Source of the DNA: JBGTLW01 sp964614575
Lineage (GTDB): Bacteria; Planctomycetota; Phycisphaerae; Phycisphaerales; Phycisphaeraceae
Direction: 5' to 3'
Length of the DNA: 9,851 nt
Assembly (NCBI GenBank): GCA_964614575.1
Contig: CAZTLX010000171.1
Coordinates: 1-9,851, forward strand
Shown here: in pieces, positions 1 through 4,782 of the stretch
Numbering within the stretch: position 1 is the stretch's first letter
How the letters are laid out: each line of letters opens with the position of its first letter
The notes under the pieces: model-generated
What the model saw: only the letters and a program-made list of their open reading frames with translations
Database searches by the model: none
Told to the model about the DNA's origin: nothing
Program-made: the position numbers and the translations under genes

Positions 1-97
1 TGAACCCTAAAACCCTCTACTTCTGAATGTGCGGAAGACAGGGGGGATTACAGTTCCCCACTCTCTACTCTCTACTCTCTACTTACTCCACCTCCCA
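1..97. other. Non-coding edge with heptamer tandem repeat
   Basis: No gene is supported here. The stretch lies downstream of the minus-strand gene that ends at 98. It holds three perfect copies of the heptamer ACTCTCT at 60-80, followed by a degenerate copy, and a short hairpin at 43-59 (GGGGA, 7-base loop, TCCCC). No T-run follows the hairpin on the minus strand, so it is a weak terminator candidate at best. The rightward reading frame over 29-469 is a shadow of the minus-strand gene. Confidence 0.5.
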
Positions 98-502
98 TCA
101 CGCCGCGTCGCTCTGGAGCGACTTGGGGAACGCGGGGGCGTCGGCGGATTCGGTCCAGTCCTCGGCCCCGTCGATCTCCAGGGTCATCGCGGCGGTCTTG
201 CGGTAGCCGAGCTTGCGGATGACTTCGAGGACCTCGGTCCAGGTCGGGTAGGGGCGTTTGTTGACGCGTTTGTAGGCGTCGATGGCCTTGATGAACAGGA
301 ACTGCTCGGGGGTCATCTCGCCTTCTTCGGCGGCCTTCATAAAATCGGAGCGTCGGCGGCCGGGCCCGCGACGGCGCTCGAGGCCGGTGCCCGGCGGGCG
401 GACATCGATCACGTTGTGACGGCGATCCGGGCCCTGGCGTTTGCCGCCGGGCGCGTCGCCGTGCAGTAGCTCAAAGGAATCGGGTTCGTGTCGGTCGGCC
501 AT
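98..502 (-). CDS. Conserved planctomycete hypothetical protein with possible winged-helix region
   Basis: This encodes 134 residues. The function is unknown. The first ~55 residues are polar and Arg/Gly/Pro-rich, with a basic cluster at 43-51, and are probably disordered. The core is residues 64-103, containing FLFIKAIDAYKRVNKRPYPT and then a TWTEVLEVIRKLGYRK helix. Its spacing resembles the N-terminal winged helix of LexA-type regulators (helix, 'PT' turn, recognition-like helix); this is an analogy by eye only. I recall similar FLFIKAID proteins in planctomycetes, but cannot confirm this. The start is supported by AGGAG (complement of 509-513) six bases before the ATG. The gene lies 55 bp downstream of the acidic-protein gene on the same strand and is probably co-transcribed. 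A basic N-terminus next to an acidic partner could indicate charge pairing, which is speculation. Confidence 0.8.
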   Translation of the reverse strand: MADRHEPDSFELLHGDAPGGKRQGPDRRHNVIDVRPPGTGLERRRGPGRRRSDFMKAAEEGEMTPEQFLFIKAIDAYKRVNKRPYPTWTEVLEVIRKLGYRKTAAMTLEIDGAEDWTESADAPAFPKSLQSDAA

Positions 503-525
503 GTTCCACTCCTGTTGCCCGAGAG

Positions 526-535
526 CGCCCGGGCG
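526..535. repeat. 10-bp perfect palindrome CGCCCGGGCG
   Basis: A perfect GC palindrome lies in the 55-bp gap between the two leftward genes. It could be an operator half-site pair or chance in a GC-rich genome. It has no T-run and is not a terminator. Confidence 0.3.
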
Positions 536-557
536 GCAGCGACACGGCCGGGCACAC

Positions 558-797
558 TCAGTCTTCGTCGTCCTCGAAGAGCTCGTCGTCTTCGTCGTCG
601 TCTAAGTAATCGTCGTCCTCGTCGTCGAGGTAATCGTCGTCGTCATCCTCTAACTCATCTTCTTCATCGTCCAAAAAGTCGTCGTCCTCAAATTCCTCCT
701 CCTCCGCGGCTAAAACAGGATCGGCGGCACCGAAACGGGCCCACGGATCACCGGCCTCAAACCACAACGAAGTGCGCGATTGATCGAACGAATCCAT
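558..797 (-). CDS. Small extremely acidic protein
   Basis: This encodes 79 residues when started at 797. An ATG 27 bases further upstream exists, but the 797 start has a good AGGGAG ribosome-binding site (complement of 805-810) seven bases away. Residues 1-31 are ordinary and contain aromatic residues (SLWFEAGDPWARFG). Of the last 48 residues, 38 are Asp or Glu, broken only by Phe, Leu and Tyr in repeated units such as DDDYLDD. No transmembrane segment or signal peptide is visible. The function is unknown. Such tails are usually disordered and may bind cations or basic partners, but nothing here decides this. It is the first gene of the leftward pair and is divergent from the membrane protein gene at 1030. 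The tail is encoded by GTC/ATC/CTC-rich trinucleotide repeats, so its length may vary by slippage. Confidence 0.7.
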   Translation of the reverse strand: MDSFDQSRTSLWFEAGDPWARFGAADPVLAAEEEEFEDDDFLDDEEDELEDDDDDYLDDEDDDYLDDDEDDELFEDDED

Positions 798-838
798 GGT
801 GTATCTCCCTGACTTTTCACCCAAACCTGTCGGACCAT

Positions 839-864
839 CGAGCGGGCCCGCAATTGCCCGCTCG
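839..864. repeat. Inverted repeat in the divergent intergenic region
   Basis: CGAGCGGGC at 839-847 and GCCCGCTCG at 856-864 are perfect 9-bp arms around an 8-base loop. They sit between divergently read genes and overlap the -35-like element of the candidate rightward promoter. A shared operator is possible; a leader hairpin for the leftward gene is the alternative. Confidence 0.45.
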
Positions 865-881
865 ACAACGGCGGTTACACT
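854..881 (+). promoter_or_regulatory. Candidate rightward promoter
   Basis: TTGCCC (854-859) and TACACT (876-881) are separated by 16 bp. They lie between the divergent genes and would drive the membrane protein gene at 1030 through a leader of about 140 bases. This is a sequence match only, and the -35 half overlaps the inverted repeat. Confidence 0.35.
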
Positions 882-1029
882 AACGCGGGTCGCGGCCTTG
901 TCAATGCTTGACGGGCATAATCCGCGTCATTTTCGGACCCCGCACCGGCCGTCGAACCGTCCCCGACGCCCGACCCGAGTCCCCTTGCCGCACGGCCCGA
1001 GGTTGCCGACCGGCGACCGGAGCCACGGC

Positions 1030-1524
1030 TTGAACGATACCGATTCTCAACCCCGCTGGCACTTCGCCGCCGCCGTCGCCGGATGGCTGTTGCCCGGCCT
1101 CGGCCACCTGCTGCTGGGCCAGCGCGGGCGCGGCCTGGTCATCGCCGGCGCGATTCTCGGACTCTGGACCGCCGGGCTGCTCATCGGCGGCATCTCCGTC
1201 ATCGAGCGACGCTCGGAGTCCGGCGAGTTTCGGCCGTGGTTCATCGGGCAGGTCGTCATCGCCCCCAGCCTCGCCGTCGATTATTACCACGACAGCCTCC
1301 GACGCCGGCACCGCTCGAACTACAACTCCCTCGCCCTCCCCGAGCCCGGCCAGGACCCGCTGCCCTACGTCCCCGCCTTCGGCCGGGCCCACGAACTGGG
1401 CACGCTCTACACCTCGCTCGCGGGTCTGCTGAATCTGCTGGCGATCCTGCACGTCGCCTACCACGAACCGACGTCCCCCCGCCCCGTGGGCGCAAACCCC
1501 GACCCCGCCGGTAACGCGCCTTAA
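1030..1524 (+). CDS. DUF6677-like small membrane protein
   Basis: This encodes 164 residues from a TTG start. The frame stays open back to 796, but that upstream part reads as Arg/Pro-rich noise. The TTG at 1030 has GGAG (1019-1022) seven bases upstream. Three hydrophobic stretches are visible: about residues 11-30 (AAAVAGWLLPGLGHLLLG), 36-57 and 127-143. Between them is a polar segment with PWFIGQVVIAPSLAVDYYHD. The GWLLPGLGHLLLGQRGRG opening is the feature I associate with planctomycete DUF6677 proteins, which have no established function; this family call is recalled, not searched. The C-terminus is Pro-rich and polar. It is followed 46 bp later by another small membrane protein gene, and the two may work together. 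GC and codon use match the core genes. Confidence 0.72.
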   Translation: MNDTDSQPRWHFAAAVAGWLLPGLGHLLLGQRGRGLVIAGAILGLWTAGLLIGGISVIERRSESGEFRPWFIGQVVIAPSLAVDYYHDSLRRRHRSNYNSLALPEPGQDPLPYVPAFGRAHELGTLYTSLAGLLNLLAILHVAYHEPTSPRPVGANPDPAGNAP

Positions 1525-1570
1525 CCCACTCCTTCCCTACCATCGCCCCATCCGCCATCCCCCCACCCCC

Positions 1571-1798
1571 ATGTCCGCCCTCCTCGCCTACCGACCATTC
1601 CTTGAGCCGTTGCCCGTCGATGATTACTGGCTCTGGCTGCTGATCCCGCTGGTCGTGGTCATCTGCCTGATCTACAAGACGGTCAAGAACGATGACCTGC
1701 GGAAACTGCCCCGGCAGACCCTGAACCTCTCGGCTCAGGTGCTCATTTTCATGGCCCTCGCCGCGGCCGGTCTCTGGCTCGCCACCCAACTGCTCTGA
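1571..1798 (+). CDS. Small two-helix membrane protein
   Basis: This encodes 75 residues of unknown function. There are two hydrophobic helices at about residues 20-35 (WLWLLIPLVVVICLIY) and 55-74 (AQVLIFMALAAAGLWLA). A charged loop, KTVKNDDLRKLPRQ, joins them. There is no signal peptide apart from the first helix. No Shine-Dalgarno sequence precedes the ATG; the upstream 46 bp are pyrimidine-rich, so translation may be coupled to, or dependent on, the upstream membrane protein gene. The same orientation and short gap suggest co-transcription with that gene. The positive loop between the helices would favour a cytoplasmic loop, with both termini outside. It is not a recognisable subunit of a known complex. 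Confidence 0.65.
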   Translation: MSALLAYRPFLEPLPVDDYWLWLLIPLVVVICLIYKTVKNDDLRKLPRQTLNLSAQVLIFMALAAAGLWLATQLL

Positions 1799-1815
1799 TC
1801 CCTCTCCCCACCAAG

Positions 1816-1850
1816 CCCGCCCATGCGCAGCGCAGCGGAGCTTGGGCGGG
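1816..1850. repeat. REP-like inverted repeat upstream of trpD
   Basis: CCCGCCCA (1816-1823) pairs with TGGGCGGG (1843-1850) around a 19-base loop that contains GCGCAGCGCAGCGGAGC. It lies 17 bp after the upstream gene's stop. No T-run follows, so it is more likely a dispersed palindromic repeat than an efficient terminator. The AGCCCGCCC start is shared with the island palindromes at 2971-2996 and 4035-4060. Confidence 0.5.
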
Positions 1851-1891
1851 ATATCCGCGTCCAACCGTTATGCCCAGGCCCACCCCTGCGG

Positions 1892-1897
1892 TACACT
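1892..1897 (+). promoter_or_regulatory. Candidate -10 box of trpD
   Basis: TACACT ends 10 bases before the trpD ATG at 1908. Transcription would begin at or just before the start codon. No clear -35 element and no Shine-Dalgarno sequence are visible. Confidence 0.4.
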
Positions 1898-1907
1898 GCC
1901 CCTGCCC

Positions 1908-2969
1908 ATGAAAACGCTGCTCTCCCAACTCCTCGATGGCCGACCCTTGACCCGGGAGCAGGCCATCGAAGCGTTCGAGGCGATCATGTCCGGCCAGGCG
2001 GCCCCCACGCAGACCGCGGCCCTGCTGGCCCTGATCGCGCAGCGCGGGGCGACGGTCGAAGAACTCACCGGTGCGGCGCAGGTCATGCGCGCGAAGGTCA
2101 CGAGAGTCGAGGTGCCCGCCGGCCTCACCGCGATCGATACCTGCGGCACGGGGGGAGACCACGCGGGCACGTTCAATATCTCCACCGCCGCCGCCCTTGT
2201 CGCCGCCGCCGTCGGTCGGCCCCAGGACGTGTGCGTCGCGAAGCACGGCAACCGCTCGGTCACCAGCAACTCCGGCAGCTCCCAGGTGCTCGAGGAGCTG
2301 GGCGTCAAGCTGGCCGTGTCCCCCGACACCATGACGCGTTGCCTCGACGAGGCGGGCATCTGCTTCTGCTTTGCGCCCCGCCACCACCCCGCGATGAAGC
2401 ACGCCGGGCCGGTCCGCGCGGAACTCGGCTTCCGCACCATCTTCAACGTGCTCGGCCCGCTGACCAACCCCGCCGGCGCCAAGCGCCAGGTCGTCGGCGT
2501 CTTCCACAAGGACCTGTGCAAGCTGCTGGCCAAGGTGCTCGATCATCTCGGTGCCGAGCACGCGATGGTGGTCCACGGCCTGATGCCCACCGGCAAGGGC
2601 GACCACCTCGCCGGGCTCGATGAGCTTTCCACCTGCGGCCCCAGCCACGTGACCGAACTGCACGGCGAAAAACTGACCTCCATGCAGATCGAGCCGGGCG
2701 ACCTGAACCTCACGCTGGGGCACCCCTCGTCGTTGCACGCCGACAGCCCCCAGCACAGCGCCAGGATCATCCGCTCGGTGCTGGCGGGAGATCACGGCCC
2801 GGCCCGCGACATCGTCGCCCTCAACGCCTCCGCCGCCCTCGTCGTCGCCGACCTGGCCAAAGACCTCTTGGCCGGGCTTTCCCTGGCTCAGGAAGCATTG
2901 GACAACGGCACCGCGGCCAAGACGCTCGATACATTGGCACGATTGACGCAGGAAGATAGCACTACCTGA
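1908..2969 (+). CDS. trpD: Anthranilate phosphoribosyltransferase
   Basis: This 353-residue enzyme transfers phosphoribose from PRPP to anthranilate in tryptophan synthesis, in the cytoplasm. The family motifs appear in order: the CGTGGD glycine loop at 79-84, KHGNRSVTSNSGSSQVLE at 112-129, FAPRHHPAMKHAGPVR at 155-170, NVLGPLTNPA at 180-189, VHG at 222-224 and the metal-binding DE at 238-239. The length is normal for the family. The frame is open 66 bases further upstream, but that part crosses an inverted repeat and is unlike TrpD. The ATG at 1908 gives MKTLLSQLLDGRPLTREQA, a typical N-terminal helix. No other trp gene adjoins it, so it is not in a trp operon here. The stop is immediately followed by the palindromes of the REP island. 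Confidence 0.97.
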   Translation: MKTLLSQLLDGRPLTREQAIEAFEAIMSGQAAPTQTAALLALIAQRGATVEELTGAAQVMRAKVTRVEVPAGLTAIDTCGTGGDHAGTFNISTAAALVAAAVGRPQDVCVAKHGNRSVTSNSGSSQVLEELGVKLAVSPDTMTRCLDEAGICFCFAPRHHPAMKHAGPVRAELGFRTIFNVLGPLTNPAGAKRQVVGVFHKDLCKLLAKVLDHLGAEHAMVVHGLMPTGKGDHLAGLDELSTCGPSHVTELHGEKLTSMQIEPGDLNLTLGHPSSLHADSPQHSARIIRSVLAGDHGPARDIVALNASAALVVADLAKDLLAGLSLAQEALDNGTAAKTLDTLARLTQEDSTT

Positions 2970-2970
2970 A

Positions 2971-2996
2971 CCCGAGCCCGCGTGATGGGCGGGCGA
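2971..2996 (-). repeat. REP-like palindrome, copy 1 (minus orientation)
   Basis: It matches the complement of the copy at 4035-4060 at 21 of 26 positions. It can fold with GCCCGC (2976-2981) against GCGGGC (2989-2994). It starts one base after the trpD stop and faces copy 2 across 30 bp, making a REPIN-like inverted pair. Confidence 0.6.
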
Positions 2997-3026
2997 GCGA
3001 ACGCGTGCGACTTGTGCGTGCGATAA

Positions 3027-3051
3027 TAGCCCGCCGACAACGTCGGCGCGG
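3027..3051 (+). repeat. REP-like palindrome, copy 2
   Basis: This 25-bp unit begins with TAGCC and has the stem CGCCGAC (3032-3038), loop AAC, and GTCGGCG (3042-3048). It is identical over all 25 bp, in opposite orientation, to copy 4 at 3999-4023. The TAG at the foot of the stem recalls the GTAG tetranucleotide beside enterobacterial REP hairpins. Confidence 0.85.
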
Positions 3052-3070
3052 CCGACCACGGGGAATGACC

Positions 3071-3493
3071 ATGCCTGAAGCAACAAATCAGAGTCTTCTG
3101 CGGAATGTCGGACTCATCTGTATCGCATCCGCTCTCGGTGTTTTGGGGTGGTATCTGATCTATCTCCTGCTCCAGACCACGGCCTATTGGATCGCGCCCG
3201 CATTGCACGGGCTGATCGTCGGGCTCACGGTCAAACGCTTCGGACGCGAGGTGGAAACCTCGACCAAATTGATCGCAGCGATCGGAAGCGCAATCGGCTG
3301 TTGGCTCGCTTACTCCCTGCTATACGTCACCGTCATCAGGTTTGTGGATTCGAGTTATTCGCCGACCATCCCGGATGGCATGCGAGACTTTTTCAATTGG
3401 CAGACAATGGTTTTGATGACGGTGGTTGGTGCGATCATCGCTTGGTCTTTGTCGCATCAGGAGCATGGCCCGCCGACCACGTCGGCGAGGTAA
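3071..3493 (+). CDS. Four-helix membrane protein of unknown function in the REP island
   Basis: This encodes 140 residues. Starts at 3065 and 3071 are both possible; 3071 is preferred because GGGGA (3060-3064) lies six bases before it. Four hydrophobic stretches are visible: about residues 13-35 (LICIASALGVLGWYLIYLLL), 38-51, 64-87 (AAIGSAIGCWLAYSLLYVTVI) and 110-126 (MVLMTVVGAIIAWSL). There is no known domain. Three sampled 60-base lines (starting 3121, 3301, 3361) have 32, 29 and 30 G+C, well below lines in trpD (44 at 2401) and der (38 at 5521), which suggests recent acquisition. The last codons run through REP copy 3, so the C-terminus GPPTTSAR is repeat-encoded and may not be the original end. 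It lies directly before the transposase gene and could be a passenger. Confidence 0.6.
   Translation: MPEATNQSLLRNVGLICIASALGVLGWYLIYLLLQTTAYWIAPALHGLIVGLTVKRFGREVETSTKLIAAIGSAIGCWLAYSLLYVTVIRFVDSSYSPTIPDGMRDFFNWQTMVLMTVVGAIIAWSLSHQEHGPPTTSAR
3466..3490 (+). repeat. REP-like palindrome, copy 3, inside a coding 3' end
   Basis: It matches copy 2 at 22 of 25 positions in the same orientation. The stem is CGCCGAC (3471-3477), loop CAC, and GTCGGCG (3481-3487). The TAA stop of the membrane protein gene overlaps its downstream border (3491-3493). With copy 4 it flanks the transposase gene on both sides. Confidence 0.8.
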
Positions 3494-3512
3494 GACGCAA
3501 GCGGGGGCATTC

Positions 3513-3995
3513 ATGCCGGTTTATCACTTCACCTTCCATGCGTTCGGCACATGGCTGCCGGATCATGGTCGGGGTTACACCCGCCGCGGCGCGCAGGTGC
3601 TGCCACCGGACCCCGCGATGGCCGAGCGTTACCGCGCCAATATGTCACAACCGCCGGTGCGATTTACGCCGGACATCCAAGGCGCGATGATCGAGGAATT
3701 GCACGTCGCGTGCGAAGCGCAGGGCTACAAGCTGCATTCAGTCGGCACCGACGACACGCACCTGCACCTCGTGGTGGCCTGGGAATCGCAGCGCGGTTGG
3801 AAACGGGTGCGCTCGGGGATTCAATCGTCACTCACGCGTCGGCTGAATCGAGATTATGGCAAACGGGCGTGGTTCGTCGCCAACCCGAGCCGCAAGCGGG
3901 TACGTGATCGCGAGCATCTTGATTATCTAGTTGACAGGTACCACCCCTCGCATCGCGGGTGGAAATGGAATCGTGCGCTTGGTTTGTATCGTTAA
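3513..3995 (+). CDS. IS200-like / REP-associated tyrosine transposase (RAYT)
   Basis: This encodes 160 residues of a single-domain Y1 transposase of the HUH superfamily, which cuts and rejoins single-stranded DNA through a tyrosine. The N-terminus YHFTFHAFGTWLPDHGRGY is typical of a branch of these proteins. The HUH pair is HLH at 83-85 within DTHLHLVVAW. The likely catalytic tyrosine is Tyr138 in DREHLDYLV, just before the RYHPSHRG segment that corresponds to the YIxxNPVKHG helix of RAYTs. The family motifs look intact. ATG 3513 has a G-run (3503-3507) five bases upstream. An in-frame ATG at 3465 would add a basic stretch translated from REP copy 3 and overlap the previous gene, but its AGGAG is only one base away, so I reject it. 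REP copies lie on both sides of the gene, fitting a RAYT that acts on these palindromes. Confidence 0.85.
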   Translation: MPVYHFTFHAFGTWLPDHGRGYTRRGAQVLPPDPAMAERYRANMSQPPVRFTPDIQGAMIEELHVACEAQGYKLHSVGTDDTHLHLVVAWESQRGWKRVRSGIQSSLTRRLNRDYGKRAWFVANPSRKRVRDREHLDYLVDRYHPSHRGWKWNRALGLYR

Positions 3996-3998
3996 GCC

Positions 3999-4023
3999 CC
4001 GCGCCGACGTTGTCGGCGGGCTA
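3999..4023 (-). repeat. REP-like palindrome, copy 4 (minus orientation)
   Basis: It is the exact reverse complement of copy 2 over 25 bp. The stem is CGCCGAC (4002-4008), loop GTT, and GTCGGCG (4012-4018). On its own strand it is preceded by G, giving a full GTAG at the stem foot. It begins four bases after the transposase stop. Confidence 0.85.
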
Positions 4024-4034
4024 CTTGACTTCCA

Positions 4035-4060
4035 TAGCCCGCCCGCAACGCGGGCGCGGG
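4035..4060 (+). repeat. REP-like palindrome, copy 5, compensated stem
   Basis: TAGCC start, stem CGCCCGC (4040-4046), loop AAC, and GCGGGCG (4050-4056). It differs from copy 2 at four positions in the stem, and these form two compensating base-pair changes. It faces copy 4 head to head across 11 bp, a REPIN-like arrangement, and ends 14 bp before the tsaB -10 box. Confidence 0.8.
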
Positions 4061-4074
4061 TGTGATGCATCCTT

Positions 4075-4080
4075 TACAAT
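4075..4080 (+). promoter_or_regulatory. Candidate -10 box of tsaB
   Basis: TACAAT ends six bases before the tsaB ATG at 4087, the spacing expected for a leaderless transcript. The -35 position (about 4052-4057) falls inside REP copy 5 and shows no TTGACA match. Confidence 0.5.
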
Positions 4081-4086
4081 CCCGCG

Positions 4087-4713
4087 ATGCGCGGGGCTGC
4101 ACCCTATAACCTGGCGATCGAGACGGCTTCGCGTCGCGGCGTGATCGCGCTGGGGCGAGGCGATCGGTTGCTTGAGGCCGCCGAGCTGCCGGTCAAGCGG
4201 CGACACAATATCGAGCTGATCCCCGCCATCGCGTCGCTGTGTGAAAAACACGGCGTGGCTCCGGCGCAGCTCGGCGAGGTCTATGTCTCGCTCGGGCCCG
4301 GCTCGTTCACCGGGCTTCGCATCGCGCTGGCGACGGTGAAAATGCTGGCGCTGGCGCACGGCTGTCGCGTCGTGGGCGTGCCGACGCTGGAGGCCTTGTG
4401 CCGGGAGCACCCCGAGGCGATGGTGTGCCTGAACGTGAAGCGCGGCAGCGCGTGGTCGGCCGGGCCGGGGCACGAACCGGCGCTGCGTTCGCTCGAAGAA
4501 ATCGAGGCGGCGGGCCTGCCGATCGTCAGCGAAGCGATCGAGGGCGCGGCCGCGCCGCGGTTCAACGTCGAACAGGTCTGGGCGCTTGGCCGGGTCCGGG
4601 CGAAAACCGGTGCCCGCGACGAACCGGCTACACTGTCGCCCCGGTACATCCGCGAACCCGAGGCGGTGACGCTCTGGAATCAGCGTCATCCCGAGCGAGC
4701 TCGATCTGTTTAG
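4087..4713 (+). CDS. tsaB: tRNA t6A biosynthesis protein TsaB
   Basis: This 208-residue protein belongs to the TsaB/YeaZ family. It acts with TsaD and TsaE in the cytoplasm to place threonylcarbamoyl on A37 of ANN-decoding tRNAs; TsaB is the non-catalytic partner of TsaD. Seen in the sequence are the ASKHA-type start NLAIETASRRGVIAL at 8-22, the hallmark GPGSFTGLRI at 70-79 and the C-terminal YIREPEAVTLW at 187-197. The length is slightly shorter than in E. coli. The ATG at 4087 has no Shine-Dalgarno sequence but follows TACAAT by six bases, which supports this start as leaderless. The TAG stop forms part of the first arm of the palindromic repeat 4708-4772. No tsaD or tsaE is in the window. 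Confidence 0.93.
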   Translation: MRGAAPYNLAIETASRRGVIALGRGDRLLEAAELPVKRRHNIELIPAIASLCEKHGVAPAQLGEVYVSLGPGSFTGLRIALATVKMLALAHGCRVVGVPTLEALCREHPEAMVCLNVKRGSAWSAGPGHEPALRSLEEIEAAGLPIVSEAIEGAAAPRFNVEQVWALGRVRAKTGARDEPATLSPRYIREPEAVTLWNQRHPERARSV

Positions 4714-4772
4714 CGGGAGCGACCGGGTCGCCCGTTTGACATGCTGGCGACACTCCGTGTCAGCCGCTAAAC
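4708..4772. repeat. Second REPIN-like palindromic repeat between tsaB and der
   Basis: GTTTAGCGG (4708-4716) and CCGCTAAAC (4764-4772) are perfect 9-bp outer arms. Inside are two small hairpins: GCGAC-CGG-GTCGC (4719-4731) and GACAC-TCC-GTGTC (4749-4761). The 65-bp element differs in sequence from the REP family at 2971-4060. It includes the tsaB stop codon and ends 10 bp before the der ATG. It could also act as a processing or termination hairpin between the genes, but there is no T-run. Confidence 0.7.
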
Positions 4773-4782
4773 ATCAACCACC

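Noticed and set aside
60..80. Heptamer repeats as a CRISPR-like array
   Set aside because: The units are contiguous 7-mers without spacers.
796..1029. N-terminal extension of the membrane protein frame starting at an ATG at 796 or 904
   Set aside because: The translation is Arg/Pro/His-rich noise, overlaps the divergent promoter region, and the TTG at 1030 has a well-placed GGAG.
1842..1907. Longer start for trpD
   Set aside because: It would run through an inverted repeat and adds residues unlike the family; MKTLLSQLLDG at 1908 is the normal TrpD beginning.
1749..3086. 445-codon open frame on the minus strand across trpD
   Set aside because: It is antisense to a fully motif-supported trpD, and such long shadows are usual in high-GC DNA.
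3465..3512. Transposase start at ATG 3465
   Set aside because: The AGGAG is one base from the ATG, the added residues come from the REP, and family-like sequence begins at 3513.
4736..4741. Perfect TTGACA as the -35 element of a der promoter
   Set aside because: No -10-like hexamer lies at 16-18 bp; the nearest (TAAACA at 4768) is 26 bp away. The hexamer is part of the palindromic repeat.
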